A stretch of 64,000 nt of DNA from Odontesthes bonariensis (GCF_027942865.1 NC_134520.1:6087501-6151500); one strand, 5' to 3'. Counted from the stretch's first letter, positions 11,132 through 22,314 are shown. Notes: generated by a model from the letters alone, not told the origin. Numbers and translations are program-made.

Positions 11132-11720
11132 AGGTTCAATTCAATTCAATTCAATTCAATTCAATTCATTTTTATTTATATAGCGCCAAATACAACAAAT
11201 GTCATCTCAAGGCACTTAGATAGTAAGTCCAATTCAAGCCAATTGGAATTCAATTAATTAATAATAATCATAATTCATAAAATAATCCAATTCGTTCATA
11301 TACAGCCAATTCAAAAACAATTTCCTAGCTAAGAAAACCAACAGATTACACTGAAAACTTTTTGTTTTTCGGTCCAATCTCCCGTCCTGAGCGTGCCTGA
11401 GGCGACTGTGGAGAGAAACGACTCCCTTTTAACAGGAAGAAACCTCTGGCAGAACCAGACTCAGGAAGGGTGGCCATCCGCCTCGACCAGCTGGGGTTTG
11501 AGAAGACAGAAAGGGGGGGAGGGGTGGGGTGTGTGTGTGTGTGTGGGGGGGGCGCGGCGGCGGCACTGTAACACCATTCAAAGGATTTCTGTTGGAACAG
11601 GGAAACACGAGTTAATGACCACAATAATATCACATATACATAAAGAGAGTAAAGTGAGGAAAGGTGTGACAGATGAGGCCCCCCAGCAGTCTAGGCCTAT
11701 GGCAGCTTAACTATGGGATG
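11132..11720 (-). mobile_element. LINE 3' region (Maui/L2-like), antisense, with GT-rich tract
   Basis: It starts at low coordinates with an (AATTC)n tail and continues with ATTTATATAGCGCCAAAT and CAAGGCACTT, the reverse of the common fish LINE 3' end (same family, opposite strand, at 39941-40016). Beyond are the phrases GAGAGAAACGACTCCC and GGAAGAAACCTCTGGCAGAA found in the 3' UTR of that family. A GT microsatellite lies at about 11528-11545. No coding part is left. Confidence 0.7.
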
Positions 11721-11837
11721 TTTCAGGATTACCTGAGCCATCCCTATTCAAGGTAAACACAAGAAACTTGTGCTAACGAAAAAATAAATAAATAAATAAA
11801 TAAAGGACCAGACTCAGTGAGTAATTCCCTATACTCC

Positions 11838-12135
11838 CTATATAGATCTGCTCCTCACACCACAACAACCATCTTTTTACAGCCACAAGCTACTTCAGCC
11901 TCTCACCAACTGCACACCAGTCACAGCGGGGTGGGGATGCAAACCCTGGTTCGGGTAGGGGGAGAAATAAAAGAGGTAAGATAAGCGGGAATGGGATTCA
12001 AACCCTGGTTCGGGTAGGGGGTAATGAAAGTATAGAAGGTGCCAGAGGTGGAGGCAGGACAAGACACACTAGCAGATACAGCAGACAAATTCACCTAAAC
12101 AGTCCTATATTCACTAAAAATACCAGCAAAAACTA
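11838..12135 (-). repeat. Inverted copy of repeat unit P
   Basis: From CTGCTCCTCACACCACAAC to the AAATTCACCTAAACAGTCC segment the sequence is the reverse complement of 10750-11032 with scattered differences. Together with the LINE tail in between it gives an interrupted hairpin of about 1.4 kb. Confidence 0.8.
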
Positions 12136-12303
12136 AGCCATACAACTCACTCTCACCAACTGCACACCAGTCACAGCGGGGTGGGGATGCAAACCCTGGT
12201 TCGGGTAGGGGGAGAAATAAAAGAGGTAAGATAAGCGGGAATGGGATTCAAACCCTGGTTCGGGTAGGGGGTAATGAAAGTATAGAGGGTGCCAGAGGTG
12301 GAG
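11901..12303 (-). repeat. 250 bp tandem duplication
   Basis: The block at 11901-12052 recurs almost unchanged at 12151-12303, exactly 250 bp on. Both contain AAACCCTGGTTCGGGTAGGG twice. Flanks at about 11803-11830 (GGACCAGACTCAGTGAG) and 12370-12398 are inverted copies of each other and enclose the duplication. Confidence 0.85.
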
Positions 12304-12419
12304 TCTTCAGGTGGAGGTTCCCACCTGATGACCCCAATGACATGTTGGTCATGTTCTACACAGGGATTATAGGGAATTATTCACTGAGTCTGGTCCATTT
12401 TTTTCTTGTGTTTACTTTA

Positions 12420-12978
12420 AATCTTTCACATTTCCTTGGTCAACCTCTGCTATCGCTTCAGTCCATTTAATTTTTCTCACGACTTCCAGAGGGTTTATTG
12501 TTGCCTATATTAGACATGCAATAACCACCAACCATCAATATGACCTATTCTACATTTGATGTATTTGTGAGGATTTTATATTAGAATTTTTCTGTTCATA
12601 CTTAATCTGTATTGTTGAGAAATTTATGTAAACTCAAAAATCTTACCTGCAATTGTCATCTTAGATATAAGATAAAAAATATCCTTTTAGTCTGACAGGG
12701 ATGGTCTCATTTTTGGCCCTCTCCTGTTTTATAGGTTAGGATTGGGGTCTGAAAAGGATGCAAAACTAATTAACCTGGAGAAAGACTTAGACTAACTGAT
12801 ACTATTGTAAAAGGAGTGAATCAACGCCAGATTTGTTAAGACCCAATACGAACAAAAGTTTGTTAAAAAACTAATATTCATTAACAGATTGGTTCTCGAG
12901 ATGGCGGCTTGAAGGAAAGGCGCGTTCCGTGGAGTTGTTGCATTTTTTCGCTCAAGCTTTTTATAATCTTGCCTAAAA
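12420..12978. other. No recognisable feature
   Basis: AT-rich spacer with no assignable open frame or repeat end. Confidence 0.35.
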
Positions 12979-13370
12979 TTGCCAGAACTACAAAAAGTTG
13001 CTATAACTATTCTGAAGTGGCCTTCTATGAGCCCTGATCTAAATCCTATTGAACATCTGTGGAAAGAGCTGAAACATGCCGTCTGGAGAAGGCACCCTTC
13101 AAACCTGAGACAACTGGAGCAGTTTGGACCAAAATACCTCTTGACAGGTGCAGAAGTCTCATTGACGGTTACAGAAATCGTTTGATTGCCTCAAAAGGTT
13201 CTGTAACAAAATATCAAGTTAAGGGTAGGCTACCATAATTTTTGTCCGGGTCTGTTTCATTAGTATGTTTTTTAAAATGATTTTGTTGAACCACAATTCA
13301 AAAGCAATATCTGATTTTTATTGGTTAATTTTTAGTACATTTTTATTTATTATTACTTTTTTTCAACTGG
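12979..13370 (+). mobile_element. Tc1-like transposase, C-terminal fragment
   Basis: The frame contains [20 protein letters not shown], in which the Asp of SPDLNPIE and the Glu of the IEHLW block correspond to the last acidic residues of the Tc1 DD34E triad. RNRLIASKG follows in another frame, and then a TACCATAATTTTTGTCC phrase typical of the 3' leader of one fish Tc1 family. The N-terminus and the TIRs are lost; the left edge is abrupt at about 12978 and the right edge meets the next LINE. Confidence 0.8.
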
Positions 13371-13463
13371 GTTGGACTTTCTGGAGCGGTCTTTAACTGG
13401 TTCAGGTCCTACTTAGAAGGCCGGAGTTATTTTGTTACAATTGGCAGCTATGAATCTGAGCGA

Positions 13464-14009
13464 TTGGCCATGACTTGCGGAATCCCCCAGGGGTCAATTC
13501 TCGGACCTCTTCTGTTTAACATGTATATGCTCCCTTTGGGTCAGATATTACAGAACTTTAACATCAATTATCACAGTTATGCAGACGATACCCAACTTTA
13601 TGTGTCTCTGTCACCTGACGACTGCAGCCCTGCAGACGTACTGTGCCAGTATCTGGAGGAAGTAAACACCTGGATGAGAGAGAATTTTCTACAATTAAAT
13701 GAAGAAAAAACTGAGATCATTCTGTTTGGTAGCAAAGAGAAGAGGGTCAGTATTGGTAAATATCTTGAGACTCGGGCCCTTACAATCGACCAAGTTCGTA
13801 ACCTTGGAGTGTTGATAGACTCAGATCTGACTTTCAGCAGCCACATCAAAGCTGTCACCAAGGCAGTTTTTTACCATCTCAGAAACATCAACAGAATTAA
13901 AGCTTTTCTCTCCCAAAAAGACCAGGAGAAACTCATCCATGCATTCATCTCCAGTAGACTCGATTACTGTAATGGTCTTTTAACTGGACTTCCCAGAAAA
14001 GAGCATTAA
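13464..14009 (+). pseudogene. LINE reverse transcriptase fragment
   Basis: The 181-codon stretch includes CGIPQGSILGPLLFNMY, the catalytic SYADDTQLY, FLQLNEEKTEI and RNLGVLIDSDL, in RT order. It is closely related in wording to the LINE at 1070-2122 but distinct. Translation stops at LPRKEH where related elements continue, so this copy is dead. Confidence 0.85.
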
Positions 14010-14528
14010 ACATCTTCAGGTTCTTCATCCACTGCTGCTAGAGTTTTAACCAGGCCTAAGAGATCTGAACACATCACACCAGTTTTAAAATCTTTACACT
14101 TGTTCCAGTCAGCCACAGAATAGATTTTAAAAGCCTCCTGATGTTTTACAAATCCCAGGAACGGTTTAGGCCCAAAATACATCTGTGATATGTTCAGAGA
14201 ATATAAACCTAGCAGAGCTCTTAGATCCAAGGATTCAGGTCAGCTAGTCCAGTCCAGTGTCCAGACTAAACACGGAGAAGCAGCATTTAGCTGTTATGCT
14301 GCAAACAAGTGAAACAAACTGCCAGTGGAGATTAAACTTTCACCAAATGTAGACATTTTTAAATCATGGTTAAAAACATTTCTTTTCTCATGTGTCTATG
14401 CATGAAATCTGCACGGTATCTTTGAACTTATCTTATTCAATTAATTATTTCATTGGTTTCTCTTTATATTCTTTTATGTATTTTTAATGCTTCTTACACT
14501 CCCCACTGCAATGCTTCAATCTTATACT

Positions 14529-14801
14529 TATTATTCCGCAAACGGCAATGTTATTGTAATTATTCCACAAACTGCGATGTTTGTAATTATTCCGGAAACG
14601 ACGATGTGATTGTAATTATTTCGCAAATGACGATGTTTGTAATTTTTCCGCAAACGGCGATTTCTGTAATTATTCCGCAAACTGTGATGTTATTGTAATT
14701 ATTTTGCAAACGACGATGTCTGTAAGTATTCCGCAAACGGCAATGTTTGTAATTATTCCGCAAACGGTGATGTTATTGTAATTGTTCCGCAAACAGCGAT
14801 A
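14529..14801 (+). repeat. Minisatellite of about ten 27-30 bp units
   Basis: The unit is a variant of TTATTCCGCAAACGGCGATG plus T(TA)TTGTAA. Units alternate between a 27 bp and a 30 bp form, the longer having TTATTG in place of TTG. About ten units are visible, each differing by a few bases. Confidence 0.95.
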
Positions 14802-15040
14802 AATTAAGTATTTATTCTGTATAAGGACACAGGGCCAGGTTTGTTATTTTTCATGAAACTGTGGGGTAGATTGAATCATTTTGATTATTTTAATTTTTTC
14901 TCTTTATATTATTCTATGTATTTTTAATGCTTCTGACACTCCCCGCTGCAATGCTTTTATTTTATGTAAAGCACTTTGAATTGTTTTGTACATGAAATGT
15001 GCTATACAAACAAACTTGCCTTGACTGGACTTGACTGGAG

Positions 15041-16318
15041 TTTCAAGTTATTTCATTGACCATTGTGGGTTTTTCTTTCATTAACAGAGGCAATTGGCAA
15101 TTAGACTGAATCGAAACAATAAAGTTTGGGTCTTGCTAGCTAAACAATTCTACTTCTCAATATAAAACCATGCATACGTTGAGGGGGAACCCCTGGTTCC
15201 CTATGCATTTATCTCTTTTACATTAGCACCTAGGATTAATGTAAGCATGTGACTTATAGTTTCAACAGAAATATTATTCAAAACAACTTTAAAACTCTCA
15301 AATAGCTTCTGGCTAAATTTGTCTGGTATTTCCTGCTGATAGTGAACCAGAGACGTCCAATGTGAGGATATTTAGATTTTGGGGGTGATTCTTTGGAGGT
15401 TCACCACTGTAATTTTGACTGTGGTTAACAAAAAAACCTATACAATATAAATGACCCCTGACTTTGACCATTACACCTAGAAAGATCGGTTCAGAGCAGT
15501 AACAGTAAAAAGGACATACAAGGAGACATGACAAAGGAGACACTCAAAAACAACAAAATCCAAAGATGGATTAAGGGCCACACTTTGGGTTGTTTTATGG
15601 CACAGTGTTCTTTCTTCTCCCTCCATATTCTTTTATTCGCCACATTACAGAAAACGCTTGCTGTTACTGGTAAACTACATATGCAAACAGGCTCATTGTG
15701 TTTTGGAATGTGTCTTTTCCTCTTTGCCTTTCTGGCACTGTTCCCTTGGCACAGAACAGGCAGATAAGAATGCGCCTCTCTGTCTCTGCAGCGCTCAAAG
15801 CATCCTGCGGCGACCCTCCAGAGTACCCTTCACATGAGACGTGTTCATCTGCAACCTGCACTCACTGTCTTGAACTCCACCCTCCAAAAGTGTGCTCAGA
15901 CTGAAAAACAACGAGACGTTCCCATCGTGTACAAGGCAGTCCTTGCTGGAGCTAGAAGTGGGACTGACACATGTAAGGCACGTTAGGCATGTTCTCTGAG
16001 GCCGGCAATGGAATGTGCAACAAAGAGTGATGCAGGCTGCAACAATTCTGGGAAAAGATGACTTGTGAAGGAAGTTCAAGAAGTGATGTGTTATATTTAG
16101 ATAGAGACGTTTAACAATTTTTTTTATTAATCGCACATACAATCAGATTTTTTACTTCCTTTACACAGCCATGTTAGAGAAATCCCCTCCAACCATTCCA
16201 CATAGATAAGTCAGCCCTAAGCACAAACAATCTATCTTCATTTTCATTCTCATGGTTGTGATCTTACAGATAAGAGAAGTTCCTGAAATACCTTTATCAA
16301 TCAAGATGGATTGATAAT
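15041..16318. other. Gene-free stretch
   Basis: Several open frames of 60-115 codons exist on both strands but show no motif, overlap each other, and lack splice context. I see no repeat ends. Confidence 0.4.
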
Positions 16319-16477
16319 GTCACGGCTATGGAATAGCTGATACACACAAGGAGGGACCCATTAGCAGACTGACACAGTGAGATGGGAGAAAGAAACTGAT
16401 TAAACGGTTAAATGGGTCCATTGAGTAATCGAATAATGATAGCAGTTTCCACAGTAAGGGCTTACTATAGGCTCAAT
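16319..16477 (+). mobile_element. Left end of a TGTCACGG...CATGACA repeat
   Basis: TGTCACGGCTATGGAATAGC at 16319 matches the usual left end of an interspersed repeat common in spiny-rayed fish, whose right end (ACCACAATACCACAATC ... CATGACA) appears at 30660-30694. The segment is cut by a TIR element at 16478. Confidence 0.5.
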
Positions 16478-16960
16478 AGCCGCATTCGGACTGTAAGAAC
16501 CTTTGGCAGTTCCTATAACCTTTTAAGAAATGGGGCATTTTCTCCCGCATTCGCACATACAGGAACTCGGGACCATCGCCCTCAGTTCCTATAACCATTT
16601 TAGCTCCTTCTCCGAGGCTAGGTCTTTTCTGGGTTCTATAGGAACACATCTGACGGAGGTGTTTGGTGGTCGGTAGCTACGCCCCATGTCATGTTGTCAC
16701 AGCTGAAATGTTTACTCATACCACACAGACACAACCTGCGCGTGTTTAATAAGTTAAACTTACACGTCATCTCCTTTGTCTGCGGCGCTCTGCCTCCTTT
16801 CTTCCTTCATGAAACCAAGAAGTATCGCCTGTGCTCGATCCTGACTCTCTCTGTGTGCTCTGCCAGACTCGATGTTAGACGCCCGATGTGATCGTCCATG
16901 ATTAATATCACCGTAATGCAGACCATGAACACGGTGGCCTCCCCGCTCTCCATATTAGCT
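16478..16960 (+). mobile_element. TIR element, left part (GCCGCATTCGGAC terminus)
   Basis: GCCGCATTCGGAC at 16478-16490 is the inverse of GTCCGAATGCGGC at 30241-30253. About 66 bp inside (16622-16688) are shared, in the same orientation and with roughly 10% difference, with 29723-29789. The segment 16740-16960 may still belong to it: on the minus strand it reads DDHIGRLTSSLAEHTERV, a helical phrase. No right terminus is found near. Confidence 0.5.
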
Positions 16961-17219
16961 TCTTTGTGGTGTTTTTTCTTCTCTCCTTACTTTTCACGGG
17001 TTCTTTTTTCTTTTTTTTCTTTTTTTCTCTTTTTTTTTAACCCCTTGTCCTGTCCAGCATTATGGCAGCAGAATTGTAATCTGAATACCATTTATGCCAA
17101 ACACATTTGCTCTGCCAAGGGAAGCTTTATGAATGTAAAGCTCCCCTTGATGCCCATCAACTCCTTATTTTTATTTATTTATTTTTGTTACAATACTTAA
17201 CATGATGTGAAATTGTGAT

Positions 17220-18020
17220 AGTGCCGAACCGGACCGGGGGACAGAGAGAGAGGGAGAGCGAAGAAGGAAAAAAAGGAACAGAAATATGAAGAGACAAGCA
17301 TTAAAAACAATGAAAAATCAGACAACCAGCTGCTACACCTGTAAGAACAAAACTGAAGACAATCCACGGCTTTTGTGGGGAATCCAGCCTTAGAGGCACC
17401 AGGAGCACCTGTAAGCAGACAAGCAGAGAACAAACACACAAACAAACAAACAAAAAAGCACAAGCAGCAGCAATCTCATATAATAAAACTGTGGATACAG
17501 ATGACCTTAAACCCCGGGACAACACAACAACTACTTAGCGAGCATGCTACTGGGCTAATGAATGTGTGTGTGAGAGTGTGTGTGTGTGTGCATGAACATG
17601 CAATACACATAGATGGTCCCACATAATAACCATGCTTAAATATCAGTGTATAGGGCCACAATCCCCACCCCCCCAGCAATAAGAAGCAGGCCGAGAGGGC
17701 CCCCAGACCCAGGCCACCAAACAGCCCCCATGGAGCACAGAACCCCATTAAAAAAAAAAAAAGACAATAATAATAATAAAATAAATAAATAAATAAAAAC
17801 ACATCCACACACACTCGCACGGCACATGCATCCATCCCCCAACTCCGCTGGAGTGTGGCGCAGTGGGCACATCTGGGGGCCAGCAGCCCCCCAGTCACCA
17901 CAGACCCCGAACCAGCAGGACAACTCCTCCTCCTGGCCCCCCTCGCCCCAGGCAGCAACCAGGCAACAGGGGTGCGGGAAGACCCCTCCCCTCGCCCCTC
18001 TGGCTCTTTGATATTTCCTA
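17220..18020 (-). repeat. Interspersed repeat, probably LINE 3' non-coding region
   Basis: GAGAGCGAAGAAGG, GACAACCAGCTGCTACACCTG and GCCGAGAGGGCCCCCAGACC are phrases of a repeat seen often in fish. It contains AAAC, TG (17563-17592) and AAAT microsatellites. Open frames of up to 190 codons across it are low-complexity and run on both strands, so none is called a gene. Confidence 0.45.
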
Positions 18021-18065
18021 ATAGTGAGCATTTAAAATTGAGGGGCAAGCAACCTTGTGGAACTG

Positions 18066-18962
18066 GGCTAAAAGCGCTTTTCTAAATAGTAAAGTAAAAT
18101 AGTACACTAAAAACACATTAGACTAAGGTTAAACATTAAAAGCATTAAAAGTGTGTTTTTGTCAGAGATTTGAAGGTGGACAAGTCCGTACTGTCACGGA
18201 TGTGTTTGGGGAGAGTGTTCCAGAGGGAGGGAGCAGCTGCAGAGAAAGGCTCTGTTGCCCCAGGTTCGGTGCTTGGTTTTTAATGGTGGAGTAAGGAGGT
18301 TAGCATCAGATGAACGGAGGCTGTGAGATGGATTGTGGCGATGGAACATGTCAGTGAGGTAGGACGGGGCCTGATTACGGAGGGCTTTGTGTGTGAGAAG
18401 GATGATTTTGTACTGAATACGCTGTGGAACTGGGAGCCAGTGGAGGTTCTGGAGGACAGGAGTGATGTGATCATGTTTGCGGGTGTGGGTGAGCAGACGT
18501 GCAGCTGAGTTTTGGATGTACTGTAGTTTATTTAAAGTTTTGGATGGTGTTCCGTAGAGGATGCTGTTGCAGTAGTCAATTCTGGAAATGATGAAGGCGT
18601 GAACGAGGGTTTCAGCAGCAGAGAAGGAGAGTAATGGGTGGAGTCGGGCAATGTTCTTGAGATGAATGAAGACAGCTCTGGTGATTTGGCTTATGTAATG
18701 GTCAAAGGAGAGGTTACTGTCAAAGATGACTCCAAGATTGCGACTGTGGGGGGATGGAAACAGGGTGGAGTTGTCAATGGTGAGGCGGAAACTGTCTGTG
18801 GTTTTGGTGAGGGATTTGGGGCCGATAATGATCAGGTCAGATTTGTTACAGTTGAGTTTGAGGAAGTTGGTCTGCATCCAGGATTTGATGTCGGTGAGGC
18901 AGTTGAAGAGAGAGGAGTGAGTGGCGGGGGTAAGAGAAGTGGAACAGATGTTTGGAATTGGA
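18066..18962 (-). mobile_element. 5'-truncated L2-type LINE, antisense
   Basis: It encodes the last part of RT (next entry), and its 3' end lies near 18066 after CAGTTCCACAAGG. Upstream coding continues to about 18962, where retroviral sequence begins abruptly. Confidence 0.8.
18194..18877 (-). pseudogene. LINE reverse transcriptase C-terminal fragment
   Basis: The 227-codon frame includes FLKLNCNKSDLIIIG, SRNLGVIFDSNLSF, SRIDYCNSILYG, NSAARLLTHTRKHDHITPVL and SHSLRSSDANLL. These are the thumb and C-terminal landmarks of the L2 clade. The catalytic YADD region is not present in this copy, which begins downstream of it. The end of the frame (CSCSLPLEHSP) shows a shift relative to family members, where a WNSLP-like phrase is expected. 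Confidence 0.85.
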
Positions 18963-19960
18963 CATAAGGTTACTGCAGTCTATCACCCAGCTTCACAAGG
19001 ACGAGTGGAAAGAGCAAATAAGATCCATCAAAAAGGCCCAACAAAATCTGTGCAGACACACAGTTAACTTGGGCTGAAGCTCTCCCCATTATGTTATTTA
19101 ACCTGAGATTTACTCCAAATGCCACCATGAACGTTGTCAGGTTGTCCCACATGAGGTCTGCACAGGGAGAAAATGCCCTGTCCATTTACTACTGCACCAA
19201 CAGACTCACCCCCTGTTCTACGACAGTATGAAAACTTGTGTGAATATGTGAAACAACTGAATAACATGGTGATTAGTGAATCTCAACAGGTTACAGAAAT
19301 ACTCATTAAGGAACAGCACCGCCATACTTCACCTGTTGAAGTAAGAAACTGGGTCCTAAAGAAAGTCAACAAACGTAACTGGTCCTCTCCTCTGTGGACG
19401 GGACCATACAAGGTAGCAGAAGCTTCATCAGATTGTGTAAAGGTATGGTTGATAGGAGACAGACTGAGTAACTGGAGCCACAAGACTCACTGTACTCATG
19501 CTCCAGATCCTACCGAAAGAACACTGACTGAGGTTCGGACTGTCTGAGGAACCTCACCCACTGACAAAGACTACATCACTGGGACTAAAACTATCAGAGA
19601 CTGAACAGACCACAGACGATGAAACCAGGAAGAAAAACACCACTTTGGAGACTAGACAGTAGTACCACAGTGGCAGTAACATTAATGCTTACAATAACTC
19701 TGCTCATTTTCATACTCCACCTAGGGTGGGAGAGTCAAACATTAAAAACTCAATAGACAAAGAACTACAACAGTAATCTGGACACAGCCTCTCTTCCCAC
19801 CACTCCACACCAGGTGGCTAAAGGATCTCTGGAAAATGGCAACAACCCACTTCAATTGCAATTTAATGAGAAACAAGATGGTATGGTTCAATTCGATCTG
19901 TGCTCAGTCATAACATGTGGTTGAAAGAAAAAGGATATGAATGGGATGAATGAAATGTTC
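18963..19960 (+). mobile_element. Endogenous retrovirus remnant: pol (integrase) end and start of env
   Basis: From 18968 the sequence reads YHPASQGRVERAN, the retroviral integrase phrase after the catalytic Glu region, then WAEALPIMLF with a stop in between. The frame 19173-19547 holds the integrase C-terminal domain with WTGPYKV (GPY motif) and SHKTHC. At 19618 a Met begins a short basic leader and a hydrophobic stretch (TLMLTITLLIFIL) like an env signal peptide, ending in a stop near 19753. FDLCSVITCG near 19893 could be a further env piece. Gag, RT, most of env and both LTRs are missing. Stops and frameshifts make it inactive. Its order resembles gamma/epsilon-type fish retroviruses. Confidence 0.7.
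19173..19547 (+). pseudogene. Retroviral integrase C-terminal domain
   Basis: The frame of 124 codons carries, in its second half, VLKKVNKRNWSSPLWTGPYK and then GDRLSNWSHKTHC, the SH3-like DNA-binding end of gammaretrovirus-like integrases. The first 30 codons before it look less conserved. There is no upstream intact integrase core in frame. Confidence 0.7.
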
Positions 19961-20233
19961 TGTGAGAACAGTGTTAATCAGGTGTTTTGGTTCATCAGAA
20001 CCAAACCTGTGACACTTTGCTTTGCGGTAAGACGTATTGCATCACTTCCTGTTACCTTGCTTGTGTACTGTGGAATTTCTTGCTTCGCTTGAACTACTGA
20101 TAATCACTTTATTTCTATCTATAACTTACACAATTTTGCATAGTTAACTCTATAGCTTACCGTTCTGTTCTAACACACTCCTACAGATCTTTATTCTCAC
20201 TTTTTAGCGGTGTGTTTGGTTCTCTAGCTTAGC

Positions 20234-21118
20234 ATGGCTACCAGTTCTCTCCTTCCATCTCCTGCTTTCACCTGCTCCTTGTGTCAGATGTTTAGTTACT
20301 CCTCTGCCTCTTTTAGCGATAATGGTACATGTAACAAATGTAGTCTTTTTGTAGTTTTGGAGGCGAGGTTATCTGAATTGGAAGCTCGGCTCTGCACTGT
20401 TGAAAATCAACCGATAGCGAGCCAGGTCCCTTTAGCCAGTGTGGAGCCACCTAGCGTAGCTAGCTCAATTAGCCTCCCCCTAGCAGAACCTGAGCAGCCA
20501 GGATTACAACGTGGCTGGGTGACTGTCAGGAAGAGGCGTAGCTCTAAAGTCAAGCCCGTTGTTCACCATCGACCTGTCCACGCTTCAAACAGATTTTCCC
20601 CACTCAGCGACACACCCGCTGAGGACAAAACCCTGGTAATTGGCAGCTCCATAGTCAGAAACGTGGCATTAGAGACACCAGCGGCCATAGTCAAATGCAT
20701 TCCAGGGGCCAGAGCGGGCGACGTAGAATCCTATTTAAAACTGCTGGCTAAGGATAAACGTAAATACGGTAAAATAGTTATTCACGTCGGCGTTAATGAC
20801 ACCCGGTTACGCCAATCGGAGGTCACTAAAATTAATGTTGCATCGGTGTGTAATTTTGCCAAAACAATGTCGGACTCCGTAGTTTTCTCTGGACCCCTGC
20901 CAAATCTGACCAGTGATGACATGTTTAGTCGCATGTCGTCCTTTAAACACTGGTTGTCGAGATGGTGTCCAGCAAACAACGTGGGCTACATAGATAATTG
21001 GCAATCTTTCTGGAGAAAACCTGGTCTGATGAGGAGAGACGGCATCCATCCCACTTTGGAAGGAGCAGCTCTCATTTCTAGAAATATGAACGAATTTATT
21101 TGTCACCCTAAAACATGA
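20234..21118 (+). CDS. LINE ORF1 with SGNH/GDSL-type esterase domain
   Basis: The product is 294 residues. The N-terminus has a possible zinc-binding pattern (CSLCQMF ... CNKCSLF, residues 15-36) and a coiled segment ([12 protein letters not shown]). From about residue 130 an SGNH hydrolase fold is visible: [13 protein letters not shown] (catalytic Ser block), [21 protein letters not shown] (Asn block) and [11 protein letters not shown] (Asp-x-x-His block). ORF1 proteins with an esterase are known in the CR1, L2 and Rex1 LINE groups, where they are thought to help bind RNA or membranes. The frame is intact from a good first Met. Confidence 0.85.
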   Translation: MATSSLLPSPAFTCSLCQMFSYSSASFSDNGTCNKCSLFVVLEARLSELEARLCTVENQPIASQVPLASVEPPSVASSISLPLAEPEQPGLQRGWVTVRKRRSSKVKPVVHHRPVHASNRFSPLSDTPAEDKTLVIGSSIVRNVALETPAAIVKCIPGARAGDVESYLKLLAKDKRKYGKIVIHVGVNDTRLRQSEVTKINVASVCNFAKTMSDSVVFSGPLPNLTSDDMFSRMSSFKHWLSRWCPANNVGYIDNWQSFWRKPGLMRRDGIHPTLEGAALISRNMNEFICHPKT

Positions 21119-21280
21119 CAACCCAGGGCTCAGACCAGGATGCAGAGTTGTAGTCTTACACACTTCTCTGCAGCTTCCCACCTGCTGCTACCCACCCAAT
21201 CAATTAACACAAAAGGAGCAAATCCTCTTGTGCAAAAAAAATTAAAACAAAAACTTTAACTGAACAAAAACATCAAACTA

Positions 21281-22163
21281 TTAAAGTGATACTCCGGAGT
21301 AAATTCAACCTGGGGTCATATGAACGGTGATATCCAGCCAAGTAGCCCACCCACAGTTTTTTCGATATTGGCTGAACATCAGCTGAGTTACTGAGTTATC
21401 CCGAATAGCTTCGTACAAGGGTTAATGGATCCAGGTCCGTATCTCCAAAATTACCACACTAAAATCACATGCCATGACACCAAACTTCTACAGTAGTACA
21501 AATACGGTCTGTACTCACAAAGCGATGCATTTGGAAGTTTGAAAATAGTCCAGGAGTTTATTATTATCAACACAAGCCTGATAGCTTCTCTGCAGCTAAA
21601 GCTACGTCGACGTCACTCCAAGGCGCCGGGAGCTTCAAAGTAAGATGAGGGTTGATCTACTACTGTAGACAACAAAGTATATGCTATATTCTACATGTTT
21701 TTTTATGAATTTTTGTGTTGTAGAGTTGTGAAATTATTTTATCAATGGAGAAATTGAGCAGCCTTGCTTTGTTGTCTACAGTAGTAGATCAACCCTCATC
21801 TTACTTTGAAGCTCCCGGCGCCTTGGAGTGACGTCGACGTAGCTTTAGCTGCAGAGAAGCTATCAGGCTTGTGTTGATAATAATAAACTCCTGGACTATT
21901 TTCAAACTTCCAAATGCATCGCTTTGTGAGTACAGACCATATTAGTACTACTGTAGAAGTTTGGTGTCATGGCATGTGATTTTAGTGTGGTAATTTTGGA
22001 GATACGGACCTGGATCCATTAACCCTTGTACGAAGCTATTCGGGATAACTCAGTAACTCAGCTGATGTTCAGCCAATATCGAAAAAACTGCGGGTGGGCT
22101 ACTTGGCTGGATATCACCGTTCAAATGACCCCAGGTTGAATTTACTCCGGAGTATCACTTTAA
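21281..22163. mobile_element. TTAA-bordered palindromic MITE, 883 bp
   Basis: Both ends read TTAAAGTGATACTCCGGAGT (inverted on the right). Arms 21281-21677 and 21767-22163 are each 397 bp and nearly identical when inverted, with a spacer of about 89 bp. TTAA at both borders fits a piggyBac-type target duplication or a TIR containing TTAA. It has no coding capacity. Confidence 0.85.
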
Positions 22164-22314
22164 ATGTGGTTTGCTGAATATCAGATCTCTCCTTTCGAAG
22201 TCTCTGTTAGTGAATGAGTTGATTTGTGATCATCATATTGATATATTTTCTTACAGAAACCTGGCTGCAGCAGGAGGATCATGTTAGCATTAATGAATCA
22301 ACTGCCTCTGACTG

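Larger units (their letters stand above)
13372..15040 (+). mobile_element. 5'-truncated L2-type LINE with minisatellite in its 3' region
   Basis: The RT reading starts at about 13380 (GLSGAVFNWFRSYLEG) and is open to 14009; beyond the stop the thumb and C-terminal phrases VLTRPKRSEHITPVLKSLH and LRSKDS continue in shifted frames to about 14400. The 3' end is the AAAGCACTTTGAATTG, GTGCTATACAAACAAACTTG and TTGACTGGACTTGACTGG series. A minisatellite and a flanking 68 bp duplication lie inside the 3' region (14459-14964). No ORF1 or endonuclease is present. Confidence 0.85.

Noticed and set aside
14529-14801. Regular repeats with spacing like a CRISPR array
   Set aside because: The units adjoin with no unique spacers, vary in sequence and sit in the 3' region of a fish LINE. 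It is a minisatellite.
15795-16142. 115-codon minus-strand open frame
   Set aside because: No motif, overlapped by equally long frames on the other strand, and no regulatory context.
17476-18048. Long minus-strand open frames of 190 and 131 codons
   Set aside because: They run through microsatellites and repeat sequence in two frames at once, with low-complexity translation and no motif.
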